DNA of 33,558 nucleotides. It comes from a virus. How positions within the stretch are numbered: the first letter of the stretch is position 1; every line of letters begins with the position of its first letter. Where the stretch lies: positions 1 to 33,558 of IMG/VR virus record IMGVR_UViG_3300025154_000284. One strand, given 5' to 3'. Shown here in pieces: positions 1 to 9,069 of the stretch. The notes below the pieces were generated by a model, which saw only the letters and a program-made list of their open reading frames with translations, searched no databases and was not told the DNA's origin. The position numbers were made by a program, and so were the translations under genes.

Positions 1-1
1 G

Positions 2-2281
2 CGGGTTGCGGACATCAAGCGTCAGATCGCTCAACAGAAGATCACCGAACTCAAACGGCAGGATCTGGCTACCACCAAGGAAGCGGCTCTTGCTCTGGCC
101 GAGATCGATGGTCAGTACTACAAGTCGCTCGACCTGCAGACCGAGCTTCTTGATATTGAGATGCAGCGAACTGACTTGCTGCCCGCACAAATCGAACTCC
201 TCAAGAAACAGCGGGAAGAGATCGAGCGGATGAAAGATCCGATGGACGCATGGGCCAAGGGGTGGGAAGATGTGGTTGAGCATCAGAAGACCTCAAGCGA
301 GTTGATGTATGATTTGGCTAGGACTACGGCGCAGGACATGCAGCAGGCGTTTTCGGACACTTTCTTCAATGTGATGAAAGGAAACTTCGAGGACATTGGG
401 GATGTCTGGAGTAACCTGTTGGACCGGATGCTCGACAATTTCCTGCGAATGATCGCTGATATGATCGCCGCCTGGGCCGCGTCTGAATTGTTCGAAATGT
501 TCACCGGAACCGAATCGGGCTTCACCTTCGCCGGGGCGCTCTCCGGGAAGAGTGGTGGGACGGGGGGTGCAGTTGCCGGGATCGTCGGAGAGCTCGGTAA
601 AGAATATATCTCTCAAGGGATCAAAGAGTCTGTAGCAGCGTATTTTACCTCATCTGCTGCGACGGCAGCCAGCACATCCACCAATCTGGCACAAGGGACT
701 GCGACTCCGGCGATACTCGATGCGGCGGCTAATTCTGGTTCGGGTTACAGTTCTCTGCTTGGCACTGCTGGTGGGGTGATCGGAGTAGCGGGCGGCGGAT
801 ACGGTATGTACTCCGGGGTACAGAATATCTCGAAAGGAAATTATGCTGTCGGGTCGGTACAAACCGGCCTCGGTGCGTATTCTACTTACCAAGGCGCTGT
901 CACTCTGGGCCTGATCGAGAAAGGGACCGCAACCGCTGCTTATGACGCTGTGGCCTCGTATTTCGCAACTGAGGCGGCAGGAACAGCCACTACGACAGCC
1001 GCAGCTACGACTGCTGGCACCAGCACTGGTGCAACCGCCGGGTTAGGTGCCGGTGCTACGCTCGGTATAGGCGCTGCCCTCATGGCTGCGGTTGCCATGA
1101 TCGGCCTCAATCAGATGGCGAACAATGTACCGACCCGGAATAGTCTTGGTCATACCGATCCTTCACAGCTCGGAGGTATCGGTCTCAATGGCGGTTTGTC
1201 CAATATCTCCAAGGAGCAGGTTGCGATTGCTGACGAGCTTGGAATGAAGATTAAACAGTTCGGTGCCGCCTCCATTGATACCGCAAATGGGGTGATGGTT
1301 GCAACCACGGCTCTTGCTGGACCGCGAGGTTTTGCCGAAGGCACCGAATTTGCGCTGAACACTTGGGATGAATCAACCCAGACTTGGTACAAAGGGGTTA
1401 AAGACAACCGGCACATTTGGGATGATATGCTTACCGAGATGTCCGCACTCAAACCGGCTTCCGAGGCTGCCACCATTGCCAACGCCCAATTGATCGCGTC
1501 TCAGCATGGTCTTGCCACCGTGGCTGACGAACTTGTGATCGCCTATAATGCCGGGGCTGGTAGTGCTCGTTTTATGGCTGATGCTCAGGTCCAGTTGACC
1601 GCTTTGATGGAAGCGGGCGTCATCACCATCAATGAGACTTCCGGAGCCTGGGAGGCACAGACAGGCCTGTACAGCGACATGGTTGATGAGATGAAACGGG
1701 TTGCCCCGGTCACCGAATCGGCCATCCAATCAACTGCTGAGTACATTGCGACCGCTCACGGCGTACCGCAAATGGCCGATGAACTCGCCGCGGCGTTCGC
1801 TCTTCTTTCCGGCGGGCTCTCTGGGCTTGGTGGTGCTGCGGGTGGTGCGGTCAGTAGTATCTATTCGGCACTGGCCAGCTTGCAGAATCCGTACCTCAGC
1901 GGCGGTCGTGATAACGCTCAGGATATACGAGCCTACATCGATTCGAACGGCAAGGCCCCATACACGCCTGAAGGTTACACTCCGACCGAATATATGGTTG
2001 GTACCAGTGACCCGAAGAAGAAGTATACGTACGCCACGTATGACGGCGCCATGGCGGACGGCGGCGATATTGGGCCGGGTCGATGGGGGATGGTTGGTGA
2101 GGCGGGTCCGGAGATCATTTGGGGCCCTGCACATGTCACCAGCACGAAAGACACCGGCAGTTTGATGCAGTCCAATAAAGAGATGCTGTCGGCAATTTTT
2201 ATCATGGGACGGAACATAGCAAGGATGAGTGAAGAGATCCAGACTATCAATAATCTTGGTATCAAGCAAAGGGACTCATGA
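2..2281 (+). CDS. Tail tape measure protein, C-terminal part (5' end off the window)
   Basis: The reading frame is open from the left edge, so the start lies outside the window; 759 residues are visible. The first ~100 residues are charged and Gln/Glu/Lys rich, as in a coiled coil. Next comes a segment typical of lambda-type tape measure C-termini (QAFSDTFFNVMKGNFED, then a hydrophobic amphipathic stretch). Long Ala/Gly/Thr-rich regions follow, one with a likely membrane segment near nt 1030-1110. The end carries a motif common at the end of tape measure proteins (GDIGPGRWGMVGEAGPEII, nt ~2065-2120). The protein sets tail length and may reach the host envelope during DNA entry. Its stop overlaps the next start (ATGA). 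The family call is firm from architecture; exact boundaries of the missing part are unknown. Confidence 0.88.
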   Translation, partial: RVADIKRQIAQQKITELKRQDLATTKEAALALAEIDGQYYKSLDLQTELLDIEMQRTDLLPAQIELLKKQREEIERMKDPMDAWAKGWEDVVEHQKTSSELMYDLARTTAQDMQQAFSDTFFNVMKGNFEDIGDVWSNLLDRMLDNFLRMIADMIAAWAASELFEMFTGTESGFTFAGALSGKSGGTGGAVAGIVGELGKEYISQGIKESVAAYFTSSAATAASTSTNLAQGTATPAILDAAANSGSGYSSLLGTAGGVIGVAGGGYGMYSGVQNISKGNYAVGSVQTGLGAYSTYQGAVTLGLIEKGTATAAYDAVASYFATEAAGTATTTAAATTAGTSTGATAGLGAGATLGIGAALMAAVAMIGLNQMANNVPTRNSLGHTDPSQLGGIGLNGGLSNISKEQVAIADELGMKIKQFGAASIDTANGVMVATTALAGPRGFAEGTEFALNTWDESTQTWYKGVKDNRHIWDDMLTEMSALKPASEAATIANAQLIASQHGLATVADELVIAYNAGAGSARFMADAQVQLTALMEAGVITINETSGAWEAQTGLYSDMVDEMKRVAPVTESAIQSTAEYIATAHGVPQMADELAAAFALLSGGLSGLGGAAGGAVSSIYSALASLQNPYLSGGRDNAQDIRAYIDSNGKAPYTPEGYTPTEYMVGTSDPKKKYTYATYDGAMADGGDIGPGRWGMVGEAGPEIIWGPAHVTSTKDTGSLMQSNKEMLSAIFIMGRNIARMSEEIQTINNLGIKQRDS

Positions 2282-3771
2282 AAGTAATCGTCCCTCATGA
2301 GATCGACTTGATCGAGACGAACGTTCTGGCGGATCCCGCTGAAGAGTGGGACCGGACGACTACCTACGGTGTTGGTGACATTCGCAAAGTAACCGCCGGG
2401 TTGTTGATGCCGGGCAGTTTGGAAATGCTTCCGGACCTTTTGATGTTCGCGGCGCCGACACCTCATACCGTCTACAAGAGCCTGCGACCGAACAACCTGA
2501 ACCGGTTCCCGGCTGACTACCTGGAGCCGGTTGTCGAAGAAGGCACCAGCGCGACGAGCATTGTGGTTACCGGGGCCGCGTCGATCGTTACCGGGACCAG
2601 CGCGACAACAGTAACGATGGCTGCCGGTCAGCTGGTATTCACGACTCAGACGGGTAAGGGTTTTGCCGCCGGTCAGCCAATAACCATCAAGAAGACCGCA
2701 ACGCCGATCAGTTTCAACATGCTGGCCGAAGTCTTGAGCTATGTCACCGGCACCGGTGTTCTGACGGTCAACGTCTATCAGGTTTCAGGAACCGGTGACC
2801 ACGCGGGCTGGACGATCACCGCGGAGATCCCCTTGGTCGGCAATGCCCGGACATTCATCACTCAGACCGGCAAGAGCTTCTTCCCCGGTCAAGTGGTTGA
2901 GATCGCCAAAGCGGCGACACCTCTTTCGGTAAATATGACCGGGGAGGTTACCGCTTACGACATTGCAACCGGATCAATGACGGTCGAAGTCAACAGCACC
3001 ACTGGCGAAGGAACGCATAGCGCCTGGGTAATCAAGACCAAGGATGAAAAAGGGTATTGGGAAGTGGTAAGGACCACGAACCAATGGGCTATGTGGAATC
3101 AGTACCTTTATGAGTACACTGAGAACGACGGTGAGATCCATTTCAAGCTACGGACGAATCGGGCGGACCACTCGGTTTTTTATGGCCTGGACGCTCAGAT
3201 CCTGAAGCAGATAATGTGGAACGCTGAACAGACGGAAATCCTTTGGGAAGACGAGATAAATCTGATTTACAGCAATCCTCTTACGCAACCTACGGATTGG
3301 TGGGAGTACTACTATGGTGAGGCCGGACAGACAAATGAGGTAATGCGGGAATTCGGCGTTGCTCCGTATGAAGGGGTGCTTGAAGTTCGGATCATCAACA
3401 CCGCTTCGAAAGCAAAGTGCGGCGACATGGTTCTTGGTAGGGCTTTCTATTTAGGTGAACTGGAGCTCAATCCGGAAGCAGGCATCATTGATTACACATT
3501 GCCGAAGGAAGAGGAAAATGGTCGTATCACTCTGAAAGAAGGTTATTGGGCTAAAGAGAATTCCCTTCTGGTTCGTGTTCCCGCGGAGAGAGCTGATGCA
3601 GTGTATAAGACTCTCGCTTCACTCCGGGCGACACCTGCGCCGTATATTGGTGATGATGAACCGGATGGCTATGAGGCGTTTAAGCTTCTTGGTATCGCGC
3701 AACGCTGGAGAATCGTTTTTCATTCAAGTAAGTATATCGGTTTAAGCATTGACCTAAAAGGATTCGTATGA
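2278..3771 (+). CDS. Phage tail protein with a tandem-duplicated beta-rich domain
   Basis: A 497-residue protein directly after the tape measure gene, translationally coupled by ATGA. By position it is a distal or minor tail component linking the tail tip to the fibres; I do not recognise a named family. It contains an internal duplication: residues ~121-181 and ~193-252 both begin with F-x-TQTGK-x-F-x-x-GQ and end near W-x-I. The C-terminal half is rich in Trp, Tyr and Glu (WWEYYYGEAGQ), and the extreme C-terminus resembles a globular domain. No signal peptide or membrane segment is visible. It could also be a baseplate-like or receptor-contact protein; the gene itself is secure. Confidence 0.75.
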   Translation: MKVIVPHEIDLIETNVLADPAEEWDRTTTYGVGDIRKVTAGLLMPGSLEMLPDLLMFAAPTPHTVYKSLRPNNLNRFPADYLEPVVEEGTSATSIVVTGAASIVTGTSATTVTMAAGQLVFTTQTGKGFAAGQPITIKKTATPISFNMLAEVLSYVTGTGVLTVNVYQVSGTGDHAGWTITAEIPLVGNARTFITQTGKSFFPGQVVEIAKAATPLSVNMTGEVTAYDIATGSMTVEVNSTTGEGTHSAWVIKTKDEKGYWEVVRTTNQWAMWNQYLYEYTENDGEIHFKLRTNRADHSVFYGLDAQILKQIMWNAEQTEILWEDEINLIYSNPLTQPTDWWEYYYGEAGQTNEVMREFGVAPYEGVLEVRIINTASKAKCGDMVLGRAFYLGELELNPEAGIIDYTLPKEEENGRITLKEGYWAKENSLLVRVPAERADAVYKTLASLRATPAPYIGDDEPDGYEAFKLLGIAQRWRIVFHSSKYIGLSIDLKGFV

Positions 3772-4676
3772 CCGCAATCAATCTAACCCCTGTTACCCTT
3801 GTGGATGTTCAGAGGGTACCAAGCAAGCAGAACCAGAGAATGTTCGCCCAATTCGCTGATGAGTTCAATGCCACAGTGATACCTCGACTGGCGGCGGAAC
3901 TGGCGGCGAATGTTCCAGAGCTGAACAAGCTTGTTGCCGGTCTTCATCTAGCTGTGGCACTCGACGCCTATAACCCTGCAACCACCTATAACTTTCCCAA
4001 CGCCGTGGCTTGCGCAGACGGGTATCCGAGATACTGCGTCGGTACTGAGGTGTCAGGCGATGACCCTGTAGTAAACGCGAATGGCAATTGGGTTAACCCG
4101 TATCAATTGCAGACAGCGGTGATGGCGGCATATGCTCTTTTGGACTCACCTGATTTTGATGGTGCCCCAAAGTGCGATACCGCACCTTCGGGAACAAACA
4201 CCCGGCAAATAGCCAACACCGCTTTTGTGCAGAATGTGGCAAACGGGCTGGTGAAACAGGGTGGGGGAATAGGACAGGCCGGTAATAAAATTGAGATTGG
4301 GTGGTCTGGAAGCCGGTTAAAGGCGACCATTGATGACACGTTTGATGTTGGGAATTTAACGTCAGATTCAATGCTCAATACCCTATTCCCCGGCTCTGTT
4401 TCCAACAAGATTCAGAAGTTCTCAAATGGGATCACTCTTCAATGGGGAACGGCTGTATCAAGCGCGGTAGCATTTGGGGCAACGACGGTAACCTTTACCA
4501 CTCCTTTTACAACATGCTTCGGGGTTATCCCGGTAGTATATGGACCTAATCAACCGAATGTATTGCGGACATATTGCTGGTTGAACGGCCTTCCTTCGGC
4601 GACTTCTTTCAGTTTCGGGGCGCAACAAGCAGGGGATCAGATATTCTGGATCGCTTTAGGGTATATCGCACCATGA
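3768..4676 (+). CDS. Tail fibre protein, gp53-like C-terminal domain
   Basis: A 302-residue protein starting in an ATGA overlap. The N-terminus (PVTLVDVQRVPSKQNQRMFA, then AANVPELNKLVAGL) looks like a virion attachment segment. The middle has a fibre-type motif (KCDTAPSGTNTRQIANTAFV). The last ~85 residues fit the gp53-like tail fibre C-terminal fold: LQWGT near 225, alternating Thr/Phe strands, and a closing FWIALGY. That domain is commonly the receptor-binding tip of fibres. No signal peptide is present, in contrast with several fibre-like proteins downstream, so this is the best candidate for an ordinary cytoplasmically assembled fibre. Confidence 0.8.
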   Translation: MTAINLTPVTLVDVQRVPSKQNQRMFAQFADEFNATVIPRLAAELAANVPELNKLVAGLHLAVALDAYNPATTYNFPNAVACADGYPRYCVGTEVSGDDPVVNANGNWVNPYQLQTAVMAAYALLDSPDFDGAPKCDTAPSGTNTRQIANTAFVQNVANGLVKQGGGIGQAGNKIEIGWSGSRLKATIDDTFDVGNLTSDSMLNTLFPGSVSNKIQKFSNGITLQWGTAVSSAVAFGATTVTFTTPFTTCFGVIPVVYGPNQPNVLRTYCWLNGLPSATSFSFGAQQAGDQIFWIALGYIAP

Positions 4677-5083
4677 AAATTACTCGTCATCAGGTAGAAA
4701 AAATATTGGGCCTCAATGAATGGTTGCCTACAGATCAGGAGTACTTGACTGTTGATGCAACTACCATGCAGAAGATGATAGATATGTTCCCTGATCCCTT
4801 TGGGTATATTAAAGGTTTACACCCGTGCTCGGATATCGCAATGGGTGTCATAGTGCGAATCAATGAATGGCGGGCAACGAATATCATTACTATCCCGGAA
4901 GATGAACACCTGCATTGGGCGGTTGGGCAAATCCTTATCAGTAAATGGCGTGGGATAAAACAAAAGCATCATGCTAATTTTTTTATAGATCACGACCTGG
5001 TGTTGTGGCATTTCGATATGCAAATTAAACAAATGTGGAGAGCGGATGAGAGCGATGATAAGAGATTTTTTGCTATTATGTAG
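4673..5083 (+). CDS. Hypothetical protein, 136 aa
   Basis: The start is taken at 4673 because the ATG overlaps the previous stop (ATGA) in the pattern of its neighbours. An in-frame ATG at 4574 would overlap the fibre gene by about 100 bases. The protein is cytoplasmic-looking, rich in Trp, His and Met, with no signal peptide, membrane segment or recognised motif. It sits between a fibre gene and a lipoprotein gene, which would fit a fibre chaperone or assembly factor, but nothing in the sequence shows this. Its 3' end overlaps the next gene's signal-peptide coding region by 38 bases. Confidence 0.65.
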   Translation: MKITRHQVEKILGLNEWLPTDQEYLTVDATTMQKMIDMFPDPFGYIKGLHPCSDIAMGVIVRINEWRATNIITIPEDEHLHWAVGQILISKWRGIKQKHHANFFIDHDLVLWHFDMQIKQMWRADESDDKRFFAIM

Positions 5084-6950
5084 CATTCCGATTCTGCTGT
5101 TCGGGTGTTCTGGAAAGTCCTTACAGGATCAATCAGCCGATGTGGAAGCACAGCAGACACTTACTTCCGGGGAAGGGGTTACTTGGGAGAGTCAGAAAAC
5201 GATATCGAACTCCAATTTCACCGAATTGTTTGGGCGGTTCTGCGGGGATGCCACAACTTGGCCGTGCTATGGCGGCCAGGCGGGCGGCGGGTCTTATATT
5301 CGGCTTCGGGGGGCTTCCGGTTTCTACAATCAATTGTCGGCCGGGAATACCGCAGCGAACCGGACATTGATACTGCCGATTGATGCTCTTCCGTCCGGCG
5401 CGAACACCAGACTATTCAATGTGAATAGCTCCGGTCAGATGGCCCTTATCGACCCTGCAATGTTCGAACCCGCATTAACCGCTGCAAGTCAAGCCGAAGC
5501 CGAAGCCGGAACGGAAACCGCCTTACGCTCATTCTCACCATTACGAATTAAACAGGCTATCGATGCCCTGGCGGCTGGCGGCACAGGCTCAAACGATGCC
5601 GCAGATATCCTTCTTGTTGATGCCGGGACATTTTTCCCAACTGATAATACCGAGGCGGCGCTTCAGTATATCATGGCGAATCTCGCTCCTAAAGTAGGGG
5701 CACAGTTAACCGGTGCCGTCTCTCTCCCTCCTCTTGCTCAGACGCTTGAAGTCGAAGGGGTTATTGTAGCGGATGAAGACGGGGAGAACGGTGTTGAGCT
5801 GCTAGAAAATACCGTCGAGAAAGACTTTTCCGGTAAAGGTGGTATGCAACTTGGGCCTAGTGGGGTGAGTATCCATCAGCCTGGTACCGACCCGTTATAT
5901 TTTGACAATATCCAGCGTCGTAACGACCCTGCATCTGCATTCAATATTCTAAGTTGGAACGACTTTAAGTTCAATGGTTCAAACGTTCTCAACGATTCCG
6001 GGGCTGGATCAGTCGACGAGATGTGGTCCAGCTCTAAAATTGCGATAGAGCTTGAAGCTCTGAGGGTATGGGCATCAGCTAATTTCGGCGGAAGCGGGGG
6101 TGGAACAGGAGGCTCGGCTTTCGCAACCCTCGGAGCAGCTCCATATTCGAACGTAACCTGTACCGCCTCTGCTTACTATGGGACCGATTTATACCTCTGT
6201 CTCGATGGGTATTACACCAGGAAAATAGCAACAACGGCGCATAGCAACGTCTACACGCCATCTACGTTACCCTCCCTTAACGCTGCAAGCGGTTATGCTA
6301 CATCGCTCCAACGCCTTTACGTCTTTGCGGAGAACTCCGGAACTACCGCCGATGACCTGTCAACAGCCAATGCAACAGCAACGGTAAGCACAGGTATATG
6401 GAGCACCAGGGGCGTGTCTTTTAGTACAAACGGTAATAAGGTTACTTTCCCGCTTGCCACAATTGGCAGTAGCGGAACGATAATGATCGCTTACACTTCA
6501 TTGGGGCAATCCGGGCAGTGTTTAGACCCTACATCAGATTATGCTAAATGGTTTTCCACATCCCCCGGAGCAACGGACCAATGGATGTTACAGCGGTTAA
6601 ACGACACCAATATTGCACTTCTAACATCCCCCACGTTAGCAACCAATATGTTTGTGGGTACTGATCTGTACAGTCAGGTGCGTCACGTTTTGACACTTAC
6701 ATGGGATGATACCGCCAATATCGTCAAAGTTTATCTTGACGGGGTACTGAAAGATACCGAAACTGGAGCGTTCGCTATATCGATTTCCGACACGACGATG
6801 ATTCTTGGCAACCGTGAAGCTGGAGACCGCGAAGGGATGGTGGAGATGGAATGGTACGGGCAATGGTCAATCATCCAACCACTTGCCGCTATCGAGTCGT
6901 TGAGCGCAAACCCATACCAGCTTGTTACTAACCCGCCTAGGAGTTGGTAA
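5046..6950 (+). CDS. Lipoprotein with tail-fibre motif and C-terminal LamG-like domain
   Basis: A 634-residue protein. The start at 5046 is supported by GGAG at 5037-5040. The N-terminus is a lipoprotein signal peptide: basic start, hydrophobic core, and lipobox L-F-G-C with Cys21. The mature part has a segment typical of phage tail fibres (QAEAEAGTETALRSFSPLRI, residues ~150-170), a Gly-rich linker, and from about 475 a concanavalin/LamG-like domain with a jelly-roll strand pattern (VRHVLTLTWDD, VKVYLDGVLKD) and a closing ANPYQL seen at the end of many fibre LamG domains. A fibre-type protein with a lipobox is odd: it should be exported and lipid-anchored in the host envelope, not simply packed on the virion. 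Possible roles are receptor masking or surface decoration (inference). Confidence 0.8.
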   Translation: MRAMIRDFLLLCSIPILLFGCSGKSLQDQSADVEAQQTLTSGEGVTWESQKTISNSNFTELFGRFCGDATTWPCYGGQAGGGSYIRLRGASGFYNQLSAGNTAANRTLILPIDALPSGANTRLFNVNSSGQMALIDPAMFEPALTAASQAEAEAGTETALRSFSPLRIKQAIDALAAGGTGSNDAADILLVDAGTFFPTDNTEAALQYIMANLAPKVGAQLTGAVSLPPLAQTLEVEGVIVADEDGENGVELLENTVEKDFSGKGGMQLGPSGVSIHQPGTDPLYFDNIQRRNDPASAFNILSWNDFKFNGSNVLNDSGAGSVDEMWSSSKIAIELEALRVWASANFGGSGGGTGGSAFATLGAAPYSNVTCTASAYYGTDLYLCLDGYYTRKIATTAHSNVYTPSTLPSLNAASGYATSLQRLYVFAENSGTTADDLSTANATATVSTGIWSTRGVSFSTNGNKVTFPLATIGSSGTIMIAYTSLGQSGQCLDPTSDYAKWFSTSPGATDQWMLQRLNDTNIALLTSPTLATNMFVGTDLYSQVRHVLTLTWDDTANIVKVYLDGVLKDTETGAFAISISDTTMILGNREAGDREGMVEMEWYGQWSIIQPLAAIESLSANPYQLVTNPPRSW

Positions 6951-6951
6951 T

Positions 6952-8808
6952 ATGAGGTACTTGTACATAATATTTATCCTGCTTTTAGGTCATCAGGCTC
7001 CGGCAGCAACGCTTGTTGACCTTGACTTTAACAATGGTTCATGGGCGCCGCTATCTAAAGACTCGTGGTGGAGTTACACGCCGAATGAAGGCACCAACGG
7101 GACTGGCGGGATGCGTCTTTTTATCACCCACGCTCAGACTGCGGGGCATCCTAATAGATCATTAACTTTTTCCAACAATACTGCTGGATTACAAGATTTC
7201 TGGATAGAATTTGATGCCAAGGTTTCCCCCCATGCGACGGGGGGCAGTAAATTTGTAAAGTTTTTCGGTAAATTGGACAGCGGAACCGTAGGGAATAACA
7301 TGACGATGGCTTTGCAGTATACCAGCATGTTGCAAAATAGGGTGTCCTATAGAGGGGATACCCTATGCGCCGATACCTGGGACGGCCCGATAGCTTATCC
7401 GTCGTCTGATTGCATACCACACTCAACGTACAATACTACGACGGCCACAGGCGGGAGTATTGATATCCGCGGCAGCGCGTACCACCACATAAAGATGCAT
7501 GTTAAAAGAGCAACCCAGGGAACCAGGAATGGCACCACGAAAATTTGGCACAACGGCGTTTTAGTCGGGGATGTGTCTGACCAAAACACGAATCCATACC
7601 CCTACGGGGATTCTACAGAATTCCAGGAAATAACTTTCGGTGGGTACGTCGATCCCCCAAATTTCACCGGCGCTGATTGGTATATGTGGATTGACAACCT
7701 TTATATCGGCACGACAGAGAAGAACGCAACGCCTCCGCCTGGACCTGTTTTGTCAAATCCAATCCCGACCACAACGCTCCCGGCAGGCACCGTTTCAACA
7801 ACGCTTGGCATTACCACCAGTGTAAATGCCACCTGTAAGTATTCGTTATCACCAGGAACGGCTTATCCCAATATGAACTATTTCACCACCGGGGCCGGAA
7901 CGACAACCCACACAGCGACCATTAACAACTTAGTTCCAGGGCAAAACGCTCCATATTATGTCCGATGCGCAAAGACTAGCGATGGTGAACAAAACGACAC
8001 GGATTATCAAATAAATATCGCGGTAGCCAACAATTACTCGACACTGACTGTCACGAAATCCGGGACCGGGACCGGTACAATTACATCATCCCCATCAGGG
8101 ATCAACTGTGGAACTGTTTGTTCGGAAAGCGTCTTGCAAAACACCGTCAAAACTTTGACGGCTAATCCAGGTAGCGATTCAGCCTTTACAGCTTGGACAG
8201 GGTGTGACTCAGTATCGGGCAATACCTGTACAAAAAACAATGCTTATTCGTCAACCGCAAATGCGCAGTTCACCAGTAGATTGCCCATTCTTTGTACAGA
8301 ACAAGATTTTTGGGCTTGCAATTATACGGAATGTTTAGCAATTAATGAGAATTATTGGGAGAATGCTTGTAGGAATATCCCGGCTCCTGACGATATGATC
8401 GGGGCAGACTTATCTACCAATGGTGATTTCGACGAATGGCTAGATGGTTTGCCCGTTGGATGGATAAGTGATAATACCACAAGAATAACCCAATCTTATG
8501 GAGGGGTTCAATTAGATGGAGCCGGTACAAAGATCTGTCAGACATTTCCCGACTTCGGAGCTTTCCGGGAAGCCATTAATGTGCGGAGCATAACTGGAAC
8601 TGCTAAACTGACAACGCTGAATTCCACAGTGACTTTCTCTACTCCTGGAACCAAATCACACGTCGTGCAGGATACACGAGTTTGTTTGGAAGTGGTTTCC
8701 GGCAGCATTGTTGTTGACGATTTTGTTCTGAAACGGTATGAAAGTACAATAAGCACGGAAACGCCGCCTGCGGTATTTCGGGCAAATGGCAAGGGATTAA
8801 ACTTTTAG
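6952..8808 (+). CDS. Secreted multidomain protein (LamG-like plus InlB-type repeat domains)
   Basis: The start is placed at 6952, eight bases after AGGAG at 6939-6943; an ATG ten codons upstream lacks this. The 618-residue product starts with a Sec signal peptide (MRYLYIIFILLLG, cleavage likely after A-P-A). Residues ~20-265 look like a jelly-roll polysaccharide-binding or lyase-like domain ending MWIDNLYIG. A Fn3-like region follows (YYVRCAKTSDGE). Then comes an InlB-type bacterial repeat: LTVTKSGTGTGTITSSPSG, INCGTVC, FTAWTGC. A carbohydrate-binding-like C-terminus (NGDFDEWLDGLPVGW) closes it. Several paired Cys suggest disulphides formed outside the cytoplasm. The composition resembles a bacterial secreted adhesin more than a virion part. 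Confidence 0.75.
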   Translation: MRYLYIIFILLLGHQAPAATLVDLDFNNGSWAPLSKDSWWSYTPNEGTNGTGGMRLFITHAQTAGHPNRSLTFSNNTAGLQDFWIEFDAKVSPHATGGSKFVKFFGKLDSGTVGNNMTMALQYTSMLQNRVSYRGDTLCADTWDGPIAYPSSDCIPHSTYNTTTATGGSIDIRGSAYHHIKMHVKRATQGTRNGTTKIWHNGVLVGDVSDQNTNPYPYGDSTEFQEITFGGYVDPPNFTGADWYMWIDNLYIGTTEKNATPPPGPVLSNPIPTTTLPAGTVSTTLGITTSVNATCKYSLSPGTAYPNMNYFTTGAGTTTHTATINNLVPGQNAPYYVRCAKTSDGEQNDTDYQINIAVANNYSTLTVTKSGTGTGTITSSPSGINCGTVCSESVLQNTVKTLTANPGSDSAFTAWTGCDSVSGNTCTKNNAYSSTANAQFTSRLPILCTEQDFWACNYTECLAINENYWENACRNIPAPDDMIGADLSTNGDFDEWLDGLPVGWISDNTTRITQSYGGVQLDGAGTKICQTFPDFGAFREAINVRSITGTAKLTTLNSTVTFSTPGTKSHVVQDTRVCLEVVSGSIVVDDFVLKRYESTISTETPPAVFRANGKGLNF

Positions 8809-8819
8809 GAGTAATAGAT

Positions 8820-9068
8820 ATGGAACTCACAAGAGACGCAGCGGGGCAGAAGATACAACTCTTTGTTTGGCAACCGGGGAGAGTAGCTGTAACAGAGGGG
8901 CCGCTTGTCAGTCCTAAAGCTGTCTACTGCGTTGTCGCAGGAACCATCGTGATCACCTGGCCCGATGCCAGTGAGAGTACTCGTGCTATGACGGAAGGCG
9001 AGTGTTTCAGTCTCGAAGGCAGCTCAAGTGTGGCTATAACGAGCGGCACATACGATTGGATGGCATGA
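8820..9068 (+). CDS. Hypothetical small beta-rich protein, 82 aa
   Basis: The start at 8820 follows AGGAG at 8807-8811, which overlaps the previous stop. The 82-residue product has alternating hydrophobic residues suggesting a small all-beta fold (VYCVVAGTIVITWPD, SSSVAITSGTYDW). There is no signal peptide and no recognised family. It lies between a secreted protein and a 990-residue fibre-like protein; a cap or accessory to one of them is possible but not shown. Confidence 0.65.
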   Translation: MELTRDAAGQKIQLFVWQPGRVAVTEGPLVSPKAVYCVVAGTIVITWPDASESTRAMTEGECFSLEGSSSVAITSGTYDWMA

Positions 9069-9069
9069 T

